A stretch of 64,000 nt of DNA. It comes from Aequorivita todarodis. GTDB lineage: Bacteria; Bacteroidota; Bacteroidia; Flavobacteriales; Flavobacteriaceae. The notes beneath the pieces are model-generated. The model did no database searches and was not told the origin of the DNA. It saw only the letters and a list, made by a program, of their open reading frames with translations. The stretch is from assembly GCF_028561335.1 (NCBI RefSeq), contig NZ_JAQQTG010000050.1, positions 62,001 to 126,000 on the forward strand. The letters run 5' to 3'. Of this stretch, positions 15,525 to 23,029 are shown piece by piece; the stretch's first letter is position 1; every line of letters begins with the position of its first letter. The position numbers and the translations under genes are program-made.

Positions 15525-17726
15525 ATGAAAAAGTTATTGATTTCCGCAGTTTTTACTTCTCTTTTTATTACCGTTTCCGCGCAGGAAAAAACGCAGGATT
15601 CCACAAAAATTGAAGCCTTGGACGAAGTTTTGGTACAAGCCGTCCGAGTAGATGCCGATTCACCAATTACTCACTCAAACCTCGACAAAGAGGAGCTCGA
15701 AAAACGAAACCTCGGGCAGGATATTCCGTATATGCTCAACTATCTTCCGTCGGTGGTTACCACGAGCGATGCTGGCGCTGGCGTTGGCTATACCTACATT
15801 CGTGTTCGTGGGAGCGATGCTTCGCGCGTAAATGTTACGCTGAATGGAATTCCGTATAACGATTCCGAAAGCCAAGGCACATTTTGGGTGAATCTGCCCG
15901 ATTTTACTTCCTCGGTGCAAAGTCTGCAATTGCAGCGCGGCGTGGGGACTTCAACCAACGGTTCGGGCGCTTTTGGTGCGAGCTTGAATTTGTTGAGCGA
16001 TGCCGTTTCAAACGAAGCGTTTGGGGAAATTGCAAATTCCTTCGGAAGTTATAATACACATAAACACAACGTCAAGTTCAGCACTGGCTTGCTTTCTGAC
16101 CATTTTGAAGTGGCGGGAAGGTTGTCAACCATTCAATCCGATGGCTATATTGACCGGGCCAGTTCCGACTTGAAATCCTATTTTTTGCAGGCTGCTTTTG
16201 TAAATAGGAATACGTTAATAAAAGCCTTGGTTTTCGGCGGCAGGGAAGAAACTTACCAATCGTGGAACGGTTTGGAAGACCCCGAAAAGCTTGAAAACGA
16301 CCGTACCTTTAATTCTGCCGGAATGTACACCGATGAAGACGGAAACATTCAGTTTTATGACAACGAAGTAGATAATTATGCGCAGGACCACTACCAACTG
16401 CTTTGGAACCAGCGTTTCAACAATAATTGGAGCACCAACGTTTCGTTGAATTACACAAAAGGGAAGGGTTATTTTGAACAGTACAAAGAGGATGAAGATT
16501 TTGAAACGTACGGTTTTGAAACTATAGAAATTGGCGGAGATACCATAAATACAACCGATTTGATTCGTCGTCGTTGGCTCGATAACGATTTTTACGCGGC
16601 CAATGCAAATGTGAATTACAAAAACAACAAAATTGATTTTACTGGCGGGGCGTTTTATAGTTATTACACGGGCGACCATTACGGCGAAGTAATCTGGGCG
16701 CGCTACGCCAGCAATTCTGAAATACGGGACCGTTATTACGAAGGGAACGGCGAAAAAAGTGAATTCACCGTTTTTTCAAAAGCAACGTATCGAATCAATG
16801 AAAAGTGGACCGTGTTCGGCGATTTGCAGGGACGGTTTTTGAACTATAATATTTCGGGAATTACTTCAGATTTGGAGGCTTTGAATGTTGACGAAAACTA
16901 TGCCTTTTTCAACCCAAAAGCGGGATTGACCTATAAATTAAATCCTTCAAACCAGTTCTATTTCTCCTACGGAAAGGCGCACCGCGAACCTTCGCGCAAC
17001 GATTACGAACAGGGAATTGTTACGCCCGAAAAGTTGGACGATTTTGAATTGGGCTGGCGTTTTGCTTCCGACCCGCCTGCCGGACGGGCAGGAAAAACAA
17101 AAGTGAATACCAATATATTCTTTATGAATTACAAAGACCAATTGGTACTTTCCGGCGAACTGAACGATGTGGGCGCGCCCTTACGAACCAGCAGCGGAAA
17201 AAGCTACCGATTGGGGCTGGAAGTGGATGCCGAAATACAGCTTTTGAAAAATTTGCGAACGCTGCCAAATATCGCTTTGAGCACCAATAAAAATGTGGAT
17301 TTCGTCACTTCCCGCGATGGGGAACTGGTCAATTTGGGAAATACAAATATTTCCTTTTCGCCTTCAATAGTTGCTGGAAATATGCTGGAATATTCGCCAA
17401 TAAGGAAATTGCAATTGGGCTTTCTTTCAAAATTTGTGGGCGAACAATATATGGGCAATATTGACAGCGAGGCTTCAAAATTGGACAGTTATTTCGTGAA
17501 TAACTTAAACATTGTTTACACTTTGGACTCGCTTCCGTGGGTAAAGGAAGTAGTTTTTTCAGCCTTGGTGAACAATATTTTTAACGTGGAATATATTTCC
17601 AACGGATACTTTTATACTTATGATGATGATTTCAGCAATCCCGGAACCGTTACTACCGTGGAAGGCGCGGGATATTATCCGCAGGCGACGATTAACTTTT
17701 TGGTGGGAGCTACGGTGAAGTTTTAA
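15525..17726 (+). CDS. TonB-dependent outer-membrane receptor, thiamine-regulated (Omr1-like)
   Basis: A 733-residue outer-membrane transporter. Signal peptide MKKLLISAVFTSLFITVSAQ; a TonB-box-like segment near ALDEVLVQAVRVD; plug motifs including YIRVRGSDASRVNVTLNGIPYND and LQRGVGTSTNGSGAFGAS; then a beta barrel ending ...TINFLVGATVKF with the C-terminal aromatic typical of barrels. The TPP riboswitch and terminator upstream mean that it is expressed when thiamine pyrophosphate is low, so its ligand is probably thiamine or a phosphorylated form, as proposed for Omr1 in Bacteroidota. A palindrome (17076-17092) encodes the PPAGRAG near residue 518, in an extracellular-loop-like region. Confidence 0.92.
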   Translation: MKKLLISAVFTSLFITVSAQEKTQDSTKIEALDEVLVQAVRVDADSPITHSNLDKEELEKRNLGQDIPYMLNYLPSVVTTSDAGAGVGYTYIRVRGSDASRVNVTLNGIPYNDSESQGTFWVNLPDFTSSVQSLQLQRGVGTSTNGSGAFGASLNLLSDAVSNEAFGEIANSFGSYNTHKHNVKFSTGLLSDHFEVAGRLSTIQSDGYIDRASSDLKSYFLQAAFVNRNTLIKALVFGGREETYQSWNGLEDPEKLENDRTFNSAGMYTDEDGNIQFYDNEVDNYAQDHYQLLWNQRFNNNWSTNVSLNYTKGKGYFEQYKEDEDFETYGFETIEIGGDTINTTDLIRRRWLDNDFYAANANVNYKNNKIDFTGGAFYSYYTGDHYGEVIWARYASNSEIRDRYYEGNGEKSEFTVFSKATYRINEKWTVFGDLQGRFLNYNISGITSDLEALNVDENYAFFNPKAGLTYKLNPSNQFYFSYGKAHREPSRNDYEQGIVTPEKLDDFELGWRFASDPPAGRAGKTKVNTNIFFMNYKDQLVLSGELNDVGAPLRTSSGKSYRLGLEVDAEIQLLKNLRTLPNIALSTNKNVDFVTSRDGELVNLGNTNISFSPSIVAGNMLEYSPIRKLQLGFLSKFVGEQYMGNIDSEASKLDSYFVNNLNIVYTLDSLPWVKEVVFSALVNNIFNVEYISNGYFYTYDDDFSNPGTVTTVEGAGYYPQATINFLVGATVKF
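17076..17092. repeat. In-frame palindrome CCTGCC-GGACG-GGCAGG in the receptor gene
   Basis: Perfect 6-base arms. The same CCTGCC/GGCAGG arms occur in the greA leader repeat (18300-18330). It translates as the proline/glycine-rich PPAGRAG. Confidence 0.6.
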
Positions 17727-17738
17727 AAATCCTAAAGG

Positions 17739-18176
17739 TTAATTGCTAACCACAACAGTATTGCCATTGCGCTCGGCACGGTAAGATTGCATAGGGTATT
17801 TGGAATCGGGCTCAGAAGTATGTCTTCCATAGTTTATGAGATTATACTCATTGTCATCATTTTGGCAGGGGCAGCTCGCAATTGGACCGTTGATCTCCAT
17901 TCGCGAACAATTGCTGGGCACGTGGTTCGGATCCGTTAAATCATAGGCAAAATATTGTGTTTCGCTTATGCAAATTACCACGATGCCCTTAATGCCTTGG
18001 GAAGTTACTACGGAATTTCCCGGAAATTTCAACGGATTGTATTCCGGTAAATTTAAATTTAAATTCAAACTTACAACGGGATCTGATAAATAGGGATTGC
18101 GCTCTTGCTTTTCATCTTTTTTTGAGCACGATAGCGTTATAAAAACAATTAAAAGAAAAAAGATTTTGGTTTTCAT
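17739..18176 (-). CDS. Rieske-like lipoprotein, metal ligands not conserved
   Basis: A 145-residue predicted lipoprotein: signal MKTKIFFLLIVFITLSCSKK with the lipobox cysteine C17. The body (NPYLSDPVVSLNLNLNLPEYNPLKF..., FAYDLTDPNHVPSNCSRMEI, ASCPC) resembles flavobacterial Rieske-like envelope proteins that keep the beta fold, but the two CxH / CxxH ligand pairs of a true Rieske cluster are not visible, so I do not call an iron-sulfur protein. It is convergent with the TonB receptor (12-base gap). Function unknown. The signal sequence makes a cell-envelope location likely. Confidence 0.7.
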   Translation of the reverse strand: MKTKIFFLLIVFITLSCSKKDEKQERNPYLSDPVVSLNLNLNLPEYNPLKFPGNSVVTSQGIKGIVVICISETQYFAYDLTDPNHVPSNCSRMEINGPIASCPCQNDDNEYNLINYGRHTSEPDSKYPMQSYRAERNGNTVVVSN

Positions 18177-18235
18177 TAAAACAATAATATTTAAGGCCGA
18201 AATTACAACAAATTACGCAACAAGTAAATTTTTAG

Positions 18236-18243
18236 TATATTTG
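18236..18243 (+). promoter_or_regulatory. Promoter -7 box TATATTTG upstream of greA
   Basis: Fits TAnnTTTG. A start near 18250 would give a 5' leader of about 160 bases that contains the nested inverted repeat at 18279-18353. Confidence 0.5.
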
Positions 18244-18278
18244 TTGGACACAATCCCGTCAAAGTATGGGATTTTTCT

Positions 18279-18353
18279 ATTCCCGCCCGTTCGACTTACG
18301 CCTGCCTACCGTGCCGTTGGGCAGGCAGGCTCAGAATAAACTATGGCGGGAAT
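18279..18353. repeat. Nested inverted repeat in the greA leader
   Basis: Outer arms ATTCCCGCC (18279-18287) and GGCGGGAAT (18345-18353) are perfect over 9 bases. Inside lie GCCTGCC...GGCAGGC arms (18300-18330). A separate ATCCC...GGGAT hairpin followed by T5 (18253-18275) precedes it and may be an attenuator. Confidence 0.75.
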
Positions 18354-18412
18354 CTTATTATATGGAATTTAAGAATTAAAAAAAGGGTTTGTAATACACA
18401 AACGATGAAGTT

Positions 18413-18889
18413 ATGAGTAAAGTATCTTATTACACTGCCGAAGGGTTAAAAAAATTGAGGGACGAAGTGGACCATTTGCGCGATGTGGAGCGTCCAAAAG
18501 CGTCCAATGCCATCGCAGAGGCCCGCGATAAAGGCGATCTCAGCGAAAATGCCGAATATGACGCCGCAAAGGAAGCACAGGGAATGCTGGAAATGCGCAT
18601 TGCCAAACTGGAGGAGATTTTAGCCAATGCCCGTTTGATAGATGAATCGCAACTGGATTTGAGCAAGGTTTTGGTGCATTCCACTGTAAAGATTAAAAAT
18701 CAGAAAAATGGAATGGAAATGACCTATAAGCTGGTTGCCCAAAGTGAAGCTGACCTGAAAGCGGGAAAAATTTCTGTAGATTCCCCCATCGGAAAAGGAT
18801 TGCTGGGGAAGCAGAAAGGCGAGATAGCCGAAATAGAGGTGCCAAATGGGGTGCTTAAATTCGAAATACTGGAAATTTCAAGGGACTAA
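18413..18889 (+). CDS. greA: Transcription elongation factor GreA
   Basis: A 158-residue GreA, the standard length. The N-terminal coiled coil is visible as GLKKLRDEVDHLRDVERPKASNAIAEARDKGDLSENAEYDAAKEAQ, carrying the acidic tip that enters the RNA polymerase secondary channel (the GDLSENAEYDAAKE signature). The C-terminal FKBP-like domain ends SPIGKGLLGKQKGEIAEIEVPNG. It stimulates cleavage of backtracked RNA. Two bases separate it from the HIT gene, so both are probably transcribed from the promoter near 18236 through a repeat-containing leader. Confidence 0.96.
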   Translation: MSKVSYYTAEGLKKLRDEVDHLRDVERPKASNAIAEARDKGDLSENAEYDAAKEAQGMLEMRIAKLEEILANARLIDESQLDLSKVLVHSTVKIKNQKNGMEMTYKLVAQSEADLKAGKISVDSPIGKGLLGKQKGEIAEIEVPNGVLKFEILEISRD

Positions 18890-18891
18890 CT

Positions 18892-19287
18892 ATGGCATCA
18901 ATTTTCACACAGATAATCGAGGGGGAAATTCCTTGTTACAAAATAGCCGAAGACGACAATTTCATTGCGTTCTTGGACATAAATCCAAACGCAAAAGGCC
19001 ATACGCTTTGTGTGCCGAAAGAGGAAATCGACAAGATTTTTGACATGGGCGAGCATATGTACCTTCAATTGATGCAGTTTTCGCGAAAAGTTGCACGCGC
19101 ACTGGAAAAGACGGTTCCCTGCAAACGTGTGGGAATGGCCGTTGTGGGCTTGGAAGTGCCGCACGTACACGTCCATCTTATTCCTTTGAATGAAATGGAC
19201 GATATGCGATTTACCAAAAAGGTAAAAATGACTTCGGAAGAATTTGAAATGTTGGCCGAAGCCATTGCCGAAAAACTTAAATCGTAG
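18892..19287 (+). CDS. HIT (histidine triad) family protein
   Basis: A 131-residue nucleotide hydrolase/transferase of the HinT branch. The histidine triad HVHVHLIPL is visible near residues 98-106, preceded by the helix-strand IAEDDNFIAFLDINPNAKGHTLCVP. HinT proteins hydrolyse AMP-lysine-like phosphoramidates. The gene is co-transcribed with greA (two-base gap) and overlaps by 11 bases at its 3' end the convergent membrane-anchored protein gene. The physiological substrate cannot be told from the sequence. Confidence 0.93.
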   Translation: MASIFTQIIEGEIPCYKIAEDDNFIAFLDINPNAKGHTLCVPKEEIDKIFDMGEHMYLQLMQFSRKVARALEKTVPCKRVGMAVVGLEVPHVHVHLIPLNEMDDMRFTKKVKMTSEEFEMLAEAIAEKLKS

Positions 19288-19624
19288 GAATTAGTAGATA
19301 CACTACCGCTGCAATCAAAACAATTGCTGCGATTACTAAAATATAAAATAGCGGTTTTACCTTTAAATATTGTTTATTGGTTTCCGCTATTTTTTTGTTG
19401 TAATCAAAAACGCGCTCAATGTCTTCCGTCCAGTTTACGGGGTAAATATCGTTTTTGCAGGTATGGCAGTATAATTTGCTTTCTATTTCCGAAGCCGGTT
19501 TTTTAAAAAAAGGCGTTTCTTTTTCTTTCTGCGTGAAAGTAAATTCCAGACCATCAGTTCCAAAGCAAGTTGGACAGTTATTTTTTAATCGCGCTGTATG
19601 CAGGGTGTGGGTTCTTTGTTTCAT
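19277..19624 (-). CDS. Hypothetical zinc-ribbon-like protein with C-terminal membrane anchor
   Basis: A 115-residue protein I do not recognise as a named family. Seen: two CxxC knuckles, CPTC near residue 17 and CHTC near 53, suggest a zinc ribbon; the last 25 residues (PLFYILVIAAIVLIAAVVYLLIPTI) are one membrane helix. It therefore looks like a tail-anchored protein with a cytoplasmic zinc finger. It lies two bases downstream of the histidine kinase gene on the same strand and may be part of that signalling operon. Confidence 0.7.
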   Translation of the reverse strand: MKQRTHTLHTARLKNNCPTCFGTDGLEFTFTQKEKETPFFKKPASEIESKLYCHTCKNDIYPVNWTEDIERVFDYNKKIAETNKQYLKVKPLFYILVIAAIVLIAAVVYLLIPTI

Positions 19625-19626
19625 TA

Positions 19627-20778
19627 TTAATTTTCTGTCTTTAGGGCAATTTCCATAGTGGTGCCTTGGTTTGGGATGCTTTTTGAAACGCGAATTTTTC
19701 CATTGTGGTATTCCTCAATAATGCGTTTTGCCAGCGAAAGTCCCAAGCCCCAGCCCCGTTTTTTGGTGGTGTGCCCCGGTGTAAAAATTTTTCGGTACTC
19801 ACTCTTTGTGAGCCCTTTCCCGGTATCGCTTATTCGGATAAAAACAAATTTCGAATTTTTTTCTATGGAAATGGTAATCCTTCCCTTCCCCTTCATGGCG
19901 TCAATGCCGTTTTTTACCAAATTCTCAATGGTCCAGCTAAAAAGTTGCGGATTCATTTTAACATAAATAGGCTTATCGGGAACAACCAGTTGAAAATCTA
20001 TAAGTTTTGATGAGCGTTTTTGAAGATATTGAAACGAGGCTCTCGTTTCGGCAACCACATCACAGCGTTCCAGTTTCGGCACCGAACCTATTTTTGAAAA
20101 ACGGTCCGTGATGGTTTCCAATCGGGAAATATCCTTCTCCATTTCGGTAATATATTCCGGGTTTACTTTTTCGGTTTTTAAAATTTCGGTCCAGCCAACC
20201 AAAGAGGAAAGGGGCGTGCCAATCTGGTGTGCCGTTTCCTTGGCCATTCCCGCCCACAGCCGGTTCTGTTCGGCAGATTTTGAGGTTTTGTAAAAAAGAT
20301 AAACGGCTAAAATGAAAAGGAAAATTATTAAAATCAGCGCTGCGGGATAATATTTCAATTTGTTTATCAAGGGTGAATTGCCGTAATATATCGTAGATAA
20401 TAATTCATCGTCACTTCTTATATCGATTGGTTGGTATTCAGATTTAAATTTTTCAACAAGCCTTTTCTTTTTTTCAAGCGTATTTACCTCAGATGAGTCA
20501 ATATTTTTTTCGGTATAAACTTTTTCTTTATAGGTATAAAGAATCATTGGGGTAGTCGTGTTTCCTTGAATAATGATAGGAATAACCTCGCCTACTGGCG
20601 CATCCAGTGGATTATTTTGAATAAAATCATGATACGCGGCCGCCCAAATCTCCATCTTGGCGCGTTCGTTTTCCTTCAGTTGATTGAAGAAAATATAAGT
20701 ATTCCACAAAATCAGGCTGATGATTAAAAGCGAAGCCAAAATAAAACCCCAGCGGGAGAGTGATTTATTGCGAAACAT
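19627..20778 (-). CDS. Sensor histidine kinase
   Basis: A 383-residue membrane kinase. TM1 is at about 10-30 (FILASLLIISLILWNTYIFF), followed by a periplasmic loop of about 110 residues and TM2 (YYPAALILIIFLFILAVYLFY). The HisKA-like motif is MAKETAHQIGTPLSSLVGW, a variant H-box with Gly-Thr-Pro in place of Lys-Thr-Pro, and HATPase boxes follow (NLVKNGIDAMKGKG, ISDTGKGLT, RGWGLGLSLAKRI). No response regulator is adjacent, so its partner is elsewhere. The downstream zinc-ribbon membrane protein follows after two bases. The input signal is unknown. Confidence 0.9.
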   Translation of the reverse strand: MFRNKSLSRWGFILASLLIISLILWNTYIFFNQLKENERAKMEIWAAAYHDFIQNNPLDAPVGEVIPIIIQGNTTTPMILYTYKEKVYTEKNIDSSEVNTLEKKKRLVEKFKSEYQPIDIRSDDELLSTIYYGNSPLINKLKYYPAALILIIFLFILAVYLFYKTSKSAEQNRLWAGMAKETAHQIGTPLSSLVGWTEILKTEKVNPEYITEMEKDISRLETITDRFSKIGSVPKLERCDVVAETRASFQYLQKRSSKLIDFQLVVPDKPIYVKMNPQLFSWTIENLVKNGIDAMKGKGRITISIEKNSKFVFIRISDTGKGLTKSEYRKIFTPGHTTKKRGWGLGLSLAKRIIEEYHNGKIRVSKSIPNQGTTMEIALKTEN

Positions 20779-20884
20779 AAATAATTATTAATTGCAGCGA
20801 TGCTTTCCAAAAGCAGGTTTAAATATAAAGCAAATATGTTGATATTATTGTATAATCAAGTTTTTACAAGCTATAATCTTTGGG

Positions 20885-20892
20885 TACATTTG
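20885..20892 (+). promoter_or_regulatory. Promoter -7 box TACATTTG, near-leaderless flavin reductase transcript
   Basis: The box ends six bases before the ATG at 20898, so a start 5-7 bases downstream would coincide with the initiation codon. Confidence 0.55.
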
Positions 20893-20897
20893 CAGCA

Positions 20898-21773
20898 ATG
20901 ATTTCTATTGAACCACACGAATTATCCACCGCAAAACTGCACGGTTACCTTTTGGGCGCCGTTTCGCCACGGCCAATCTGCTTTGCGAGCACCGTGGACA
21001 GCGAGGGAAACGTGAACCTTTCGCCTTTTAGCTTTTTTAATGTTTTTAGCGCACGGCCGCCAATCCTGGTGTTTTCGCCAGCCCGCCGCGGCCGCGACAA
21101 TACCACGAAACATACCTATGAAAATGTTTTGGAAGTGCCCGAAGTGGCCATAAACATTGTGAGCTTCAATATGGTGCAGCAAGTATCGCTCTCTTCCACG
21201 GAATATGCCAAAGGCGTAAACGAATTTACAAAAGCAGGCTTTACCGAGATTCCTTCCGAACTAATAAAACCGCCCCGCGTTGCCGAAGCGCCCGTACAGC
21301 TGGAATGCAAAGTGAACGACGTAATTAAGCTCGGCACTGAAGGCGGCGCAGGAAATTTGGTGATTTGTGAAGTGGTAAAACTCCATATAAAAGAGGAAAT
21401 TTTGGGCGAAGACGGCAGCATCGACCCTTTTAAGATTGACACGGTATCACGGCTCGGCGGCAATTGGTACAGCCGTGCAAAAGCGGGTCTTTTTGAAGTG
21501 CCCAAACCATTGACCACTTTGGGAATGGGCGTGGATAGTCTTCCCGAAGAAATCCGCCGTAGCAAAGTGTTGACGGGGAATGATTTGGGAATGCTGGGCA
21601 ATGTGGAAAATTTCCCAAATTCCGAAGAAATTAATACCTTTATAAATGCTTCGGAAGAGTTGAAAAAATTAGTTGCTTCGAACAATTCGGAAGCTATTCA
21701 TAAAAGGGCACAACAATTTTTATGCGATGGAAAAGTTGGAGAAGCGTGGAAAATTCTGCTGGCAACCCAGTAG
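20898..21773 (+). CDS. Flavin reductase family protein (DIM6/NTAB)
   Basis: A 291-residue flavoprotein of the flavin-reductase-like (split-barrel FMN-binding) family. Visible: the conserved N-terminal LLGAVSPRPICFASTVDSEGNVNLSPFSFFNVFSARPP region, which binds FMN, and later FTEIPSELIKPPRVAEAPVQLEC. The ATG at 20898 (MISIEPHEL) is preferred; 20880 adds six residues not expected and would lie upstream of the likely transcription start. Members reduce flavin with NAD(P)H or act as small oxidoreductases. The neighbour downstream is DUF3127, with a hairpin and a 7-base array between, so co-transcription is possible but not sure. Confidence 0.88.
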   Translation: MISIEPHELSTAKLHGYLLGAVSPRPICFASTVDSEGNVNLSPFSFFNVFSARPPILVFSPARRGRDNTTKHTYENVLEVPEVAINIVSFNMVQQVSLSSTEYAKGVNEFTKAGFTEIPSELIKPPRVAEAPVQLECKVNDVIKLGTEGGAGNLVICEVVKLHIKEEILGEDGSIDPFKIDTVSRLGGNWYSRAKAGLFEVPKPLTTLGMGVDSLPEEIRRSKVLTGNDLGMLGNVENFPNSEEINTFINASEELKKLVASNNSEAIHKRAQQFLCDGKVGEAWKILLATQ

Positions 21774-21793
21774 GCGCGCGATTTATCGCGCGC
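21774..21793. repeat. Palindrome GCGCGCGAT-TT-ATCGCGCGC
   Basis: A perfect 9-base stem directly after the flavin reductase stop. It may be a terminator-like hairpin (no T run follows) or a dispersed palindrome. Confidence 0.7.
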
Positions 21794-21799
21794 AGTATT

Positions 21800-21840
21800 A
21801 ATAAAAAATAACAATAAAGAATAAAGAATAAACAATAAAA
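21800..21840 (+). repeat. 7-base tandem array before DUF3127 start
   Basis: AATAAAA, AATAAC, AATAAAG, AATAAAG, AATAAAC, AATAAAA, then CG and the ATG at 21843. The A-rich array replaces any ribosome-binding sequence. Confidence 0.75.
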
Positions 21841-21842
21841 CG

Positions 21843-22220
21843 ATGGAACTACAAGGAAAAATTAAGATGATAGACGAAACCAAGGAATACGGCAAAAATG
21901 GTTTCAGAAAGCGGGAGATGGTAATTACCACGGAAGAACAATATCCACAACATATTTTGATTGAATTTGTGCAGGACAAGACAGATCTGCTGAACAATTA
22001 TAAAGTGGGCCAGGACGTAAAAATAAGTATCAACGTAAAGGGCCGCGAATGGGTTAATCCGCAGGGCGAGACCAAATATTTCAACAGCATCCAAGGGTGG
22101 CGAATTGAAAATGTATCGCAAGCTGCCGGCAGTGCAGATATGCCGCCGATGCCGCCCGCCGAGGCTTTCGAGCCCGCAAACGATTTTAATGAGGAGGAAC
22201 ATGACGATCTTCCCTTTTAA
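21843..22220 (+). CDS. DUF3127 domain protein (OB-fold-like)
   Basis: A 125-residue protein matching DUF3127, a Bacteroidota family with a single-stranded-DNA-binding-like OB fold. Visible: ELQGKIKMIDETKEYGKNGFRKREMVITTEEQYPQHILIEF at the N-terminus, INVKGREWVNPQGETKYFNSIQGWRIE in the middle, and an acidic C-terminal tail ending NEEEHDDLPF, which strongly resembles the acidic tip of SSB proteins (DDDIPF). A nucleic-acid role with partner binding through the tail is therefore reasonable inference. It is followed by a good terminator. Confidence 0.88.
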   Translation: MELQGKIKMIDETKEYGKNGFRKREMVITTEEQYPQHILIEFVQDKTDLLNNYKVGQDVKISINVKGREWVNPQGETKYFNSIQGWRIENVSQAAGSADMPPMPPAEAFEPANDFNEEEHDDLPF

Positions 22221-22254
22221 ACAAGGGCAGGAATTTTCCCATTACTAAAATTGG

Positions 22255-22289
22255 CCTCGAAGGAATTAAATTTCCTTCGGGGTTTTTTT
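22255..22289 (+). terminator. Intrinsic terminator after DUF3127 gene
   Basis: Stem CGAAGGAA-ATTAAA-TTTCCTTCG followed by GGG and seven T. Confidence 0.85.
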
Positions 22290-22317
22290 ACGCGAAAATT
22301 TTCAGCAATTTTGAAAT

Positions 22318-22959
22318 ATGCACTTTTTAACCGACAAACTTTGGTTCCCAAATCCCAAAGAAGCGACTGAAGATGGCTTGCTCGCCATTGGCGGCGATCT
22401 TTCTGTGGAGCGCCTTCTGCTTGCTTACCATTCCGGTATATTTCCTTGGTTTGAAGAGGATCAGCCCATTTTGTGGTGGAGCCCGGACCCGCGGATGGTT
22501 TTGTTATCCGAAAATTTTAAGGTTTCAAAAAGTCTTCAGAGAACATTAAACCGTAAAAAATTCAAAATCACCTTCAATAAAAATTTTGAGGAAGTCATAA
22601 AAAACTGCGCAACGGTTCCACGAAAGGGACAGGCCGGAACGTGGATTACCGCAAAAATGCAACAAGCCTATATTGCCTTGCACAAAGCCGGACACGCCAT
22701 TTCCATTGAGGTTTGGGAAAACGATAATCTGGTTGGCGGACTTTACGGGGTTGACCTCCCTCATAAAAAAGTATTTTGTGGCGAGAGTATGTTCAGTTTG
22801 GTGAGCGATGCTTCCAAAGTGGCATTTTATTATCTTTCGGAATACGTAAAAAGCAAGGATTACAAGTTTATTGATTGCCAAATTTATAATGAACATTTAG
22901 AAAGTCTTGGAGCGGAGGAGATTGGGAGAGGGGAGTTTTTGAGAAGGCTTGTATTGTAA
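22318..22959 (+). CDS. aat: Leucyl/phenylalanyl-tRNA-protein transferase
   Basis: A 213-residue N-degron enzyme that adds Leu or Phe from tRNA to proteins with N-terminal Lys or Arg, marking them for ClpS/ClpAP. Visible: FPNPKEATEDGLLAIGGDLSVERLLLAYHSGIFPWFEEDQPILWWSPDPRMVL, the family signature, and the GNAT-like core GGLYGVDLPHKKVFCGESMFS and IDCQIYNEHLESLGA. Length is usual. It stands alone behind the DUF3127 terminator. Confidence 0.95.
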   Translation: MHFLTDKLWFPNPKEATEDGLLAIGGDLSVERLLLAYHSGIFPWFEEDQPILWWSPDPRMVLLSENFKVSKSLQRTLNRKKFKITFNKNFEEVIKNCATVPRKGQAGTWITAKMQQAYIALHKAGHAISIEVWENDNLVGGLYGVDLPHKKVFCGESMFSLVSDASKVAFYYLSEYVKSKDYKFIDCQIYNEHLESLGAEEIGRGEFLRRLVL

Positions 22960-23029
22960 ATTTATAGAAAACAGATAACTATAAAATAATTTAAAATTAT
23001 ACCTTCGTAATCCACAATTCACTTTTCAA

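Noticed and set aside
17739-18176. True Rieske [2Fe-2S] protein
   Set aside because: The CxH and CxxH ligand pairs are not present.
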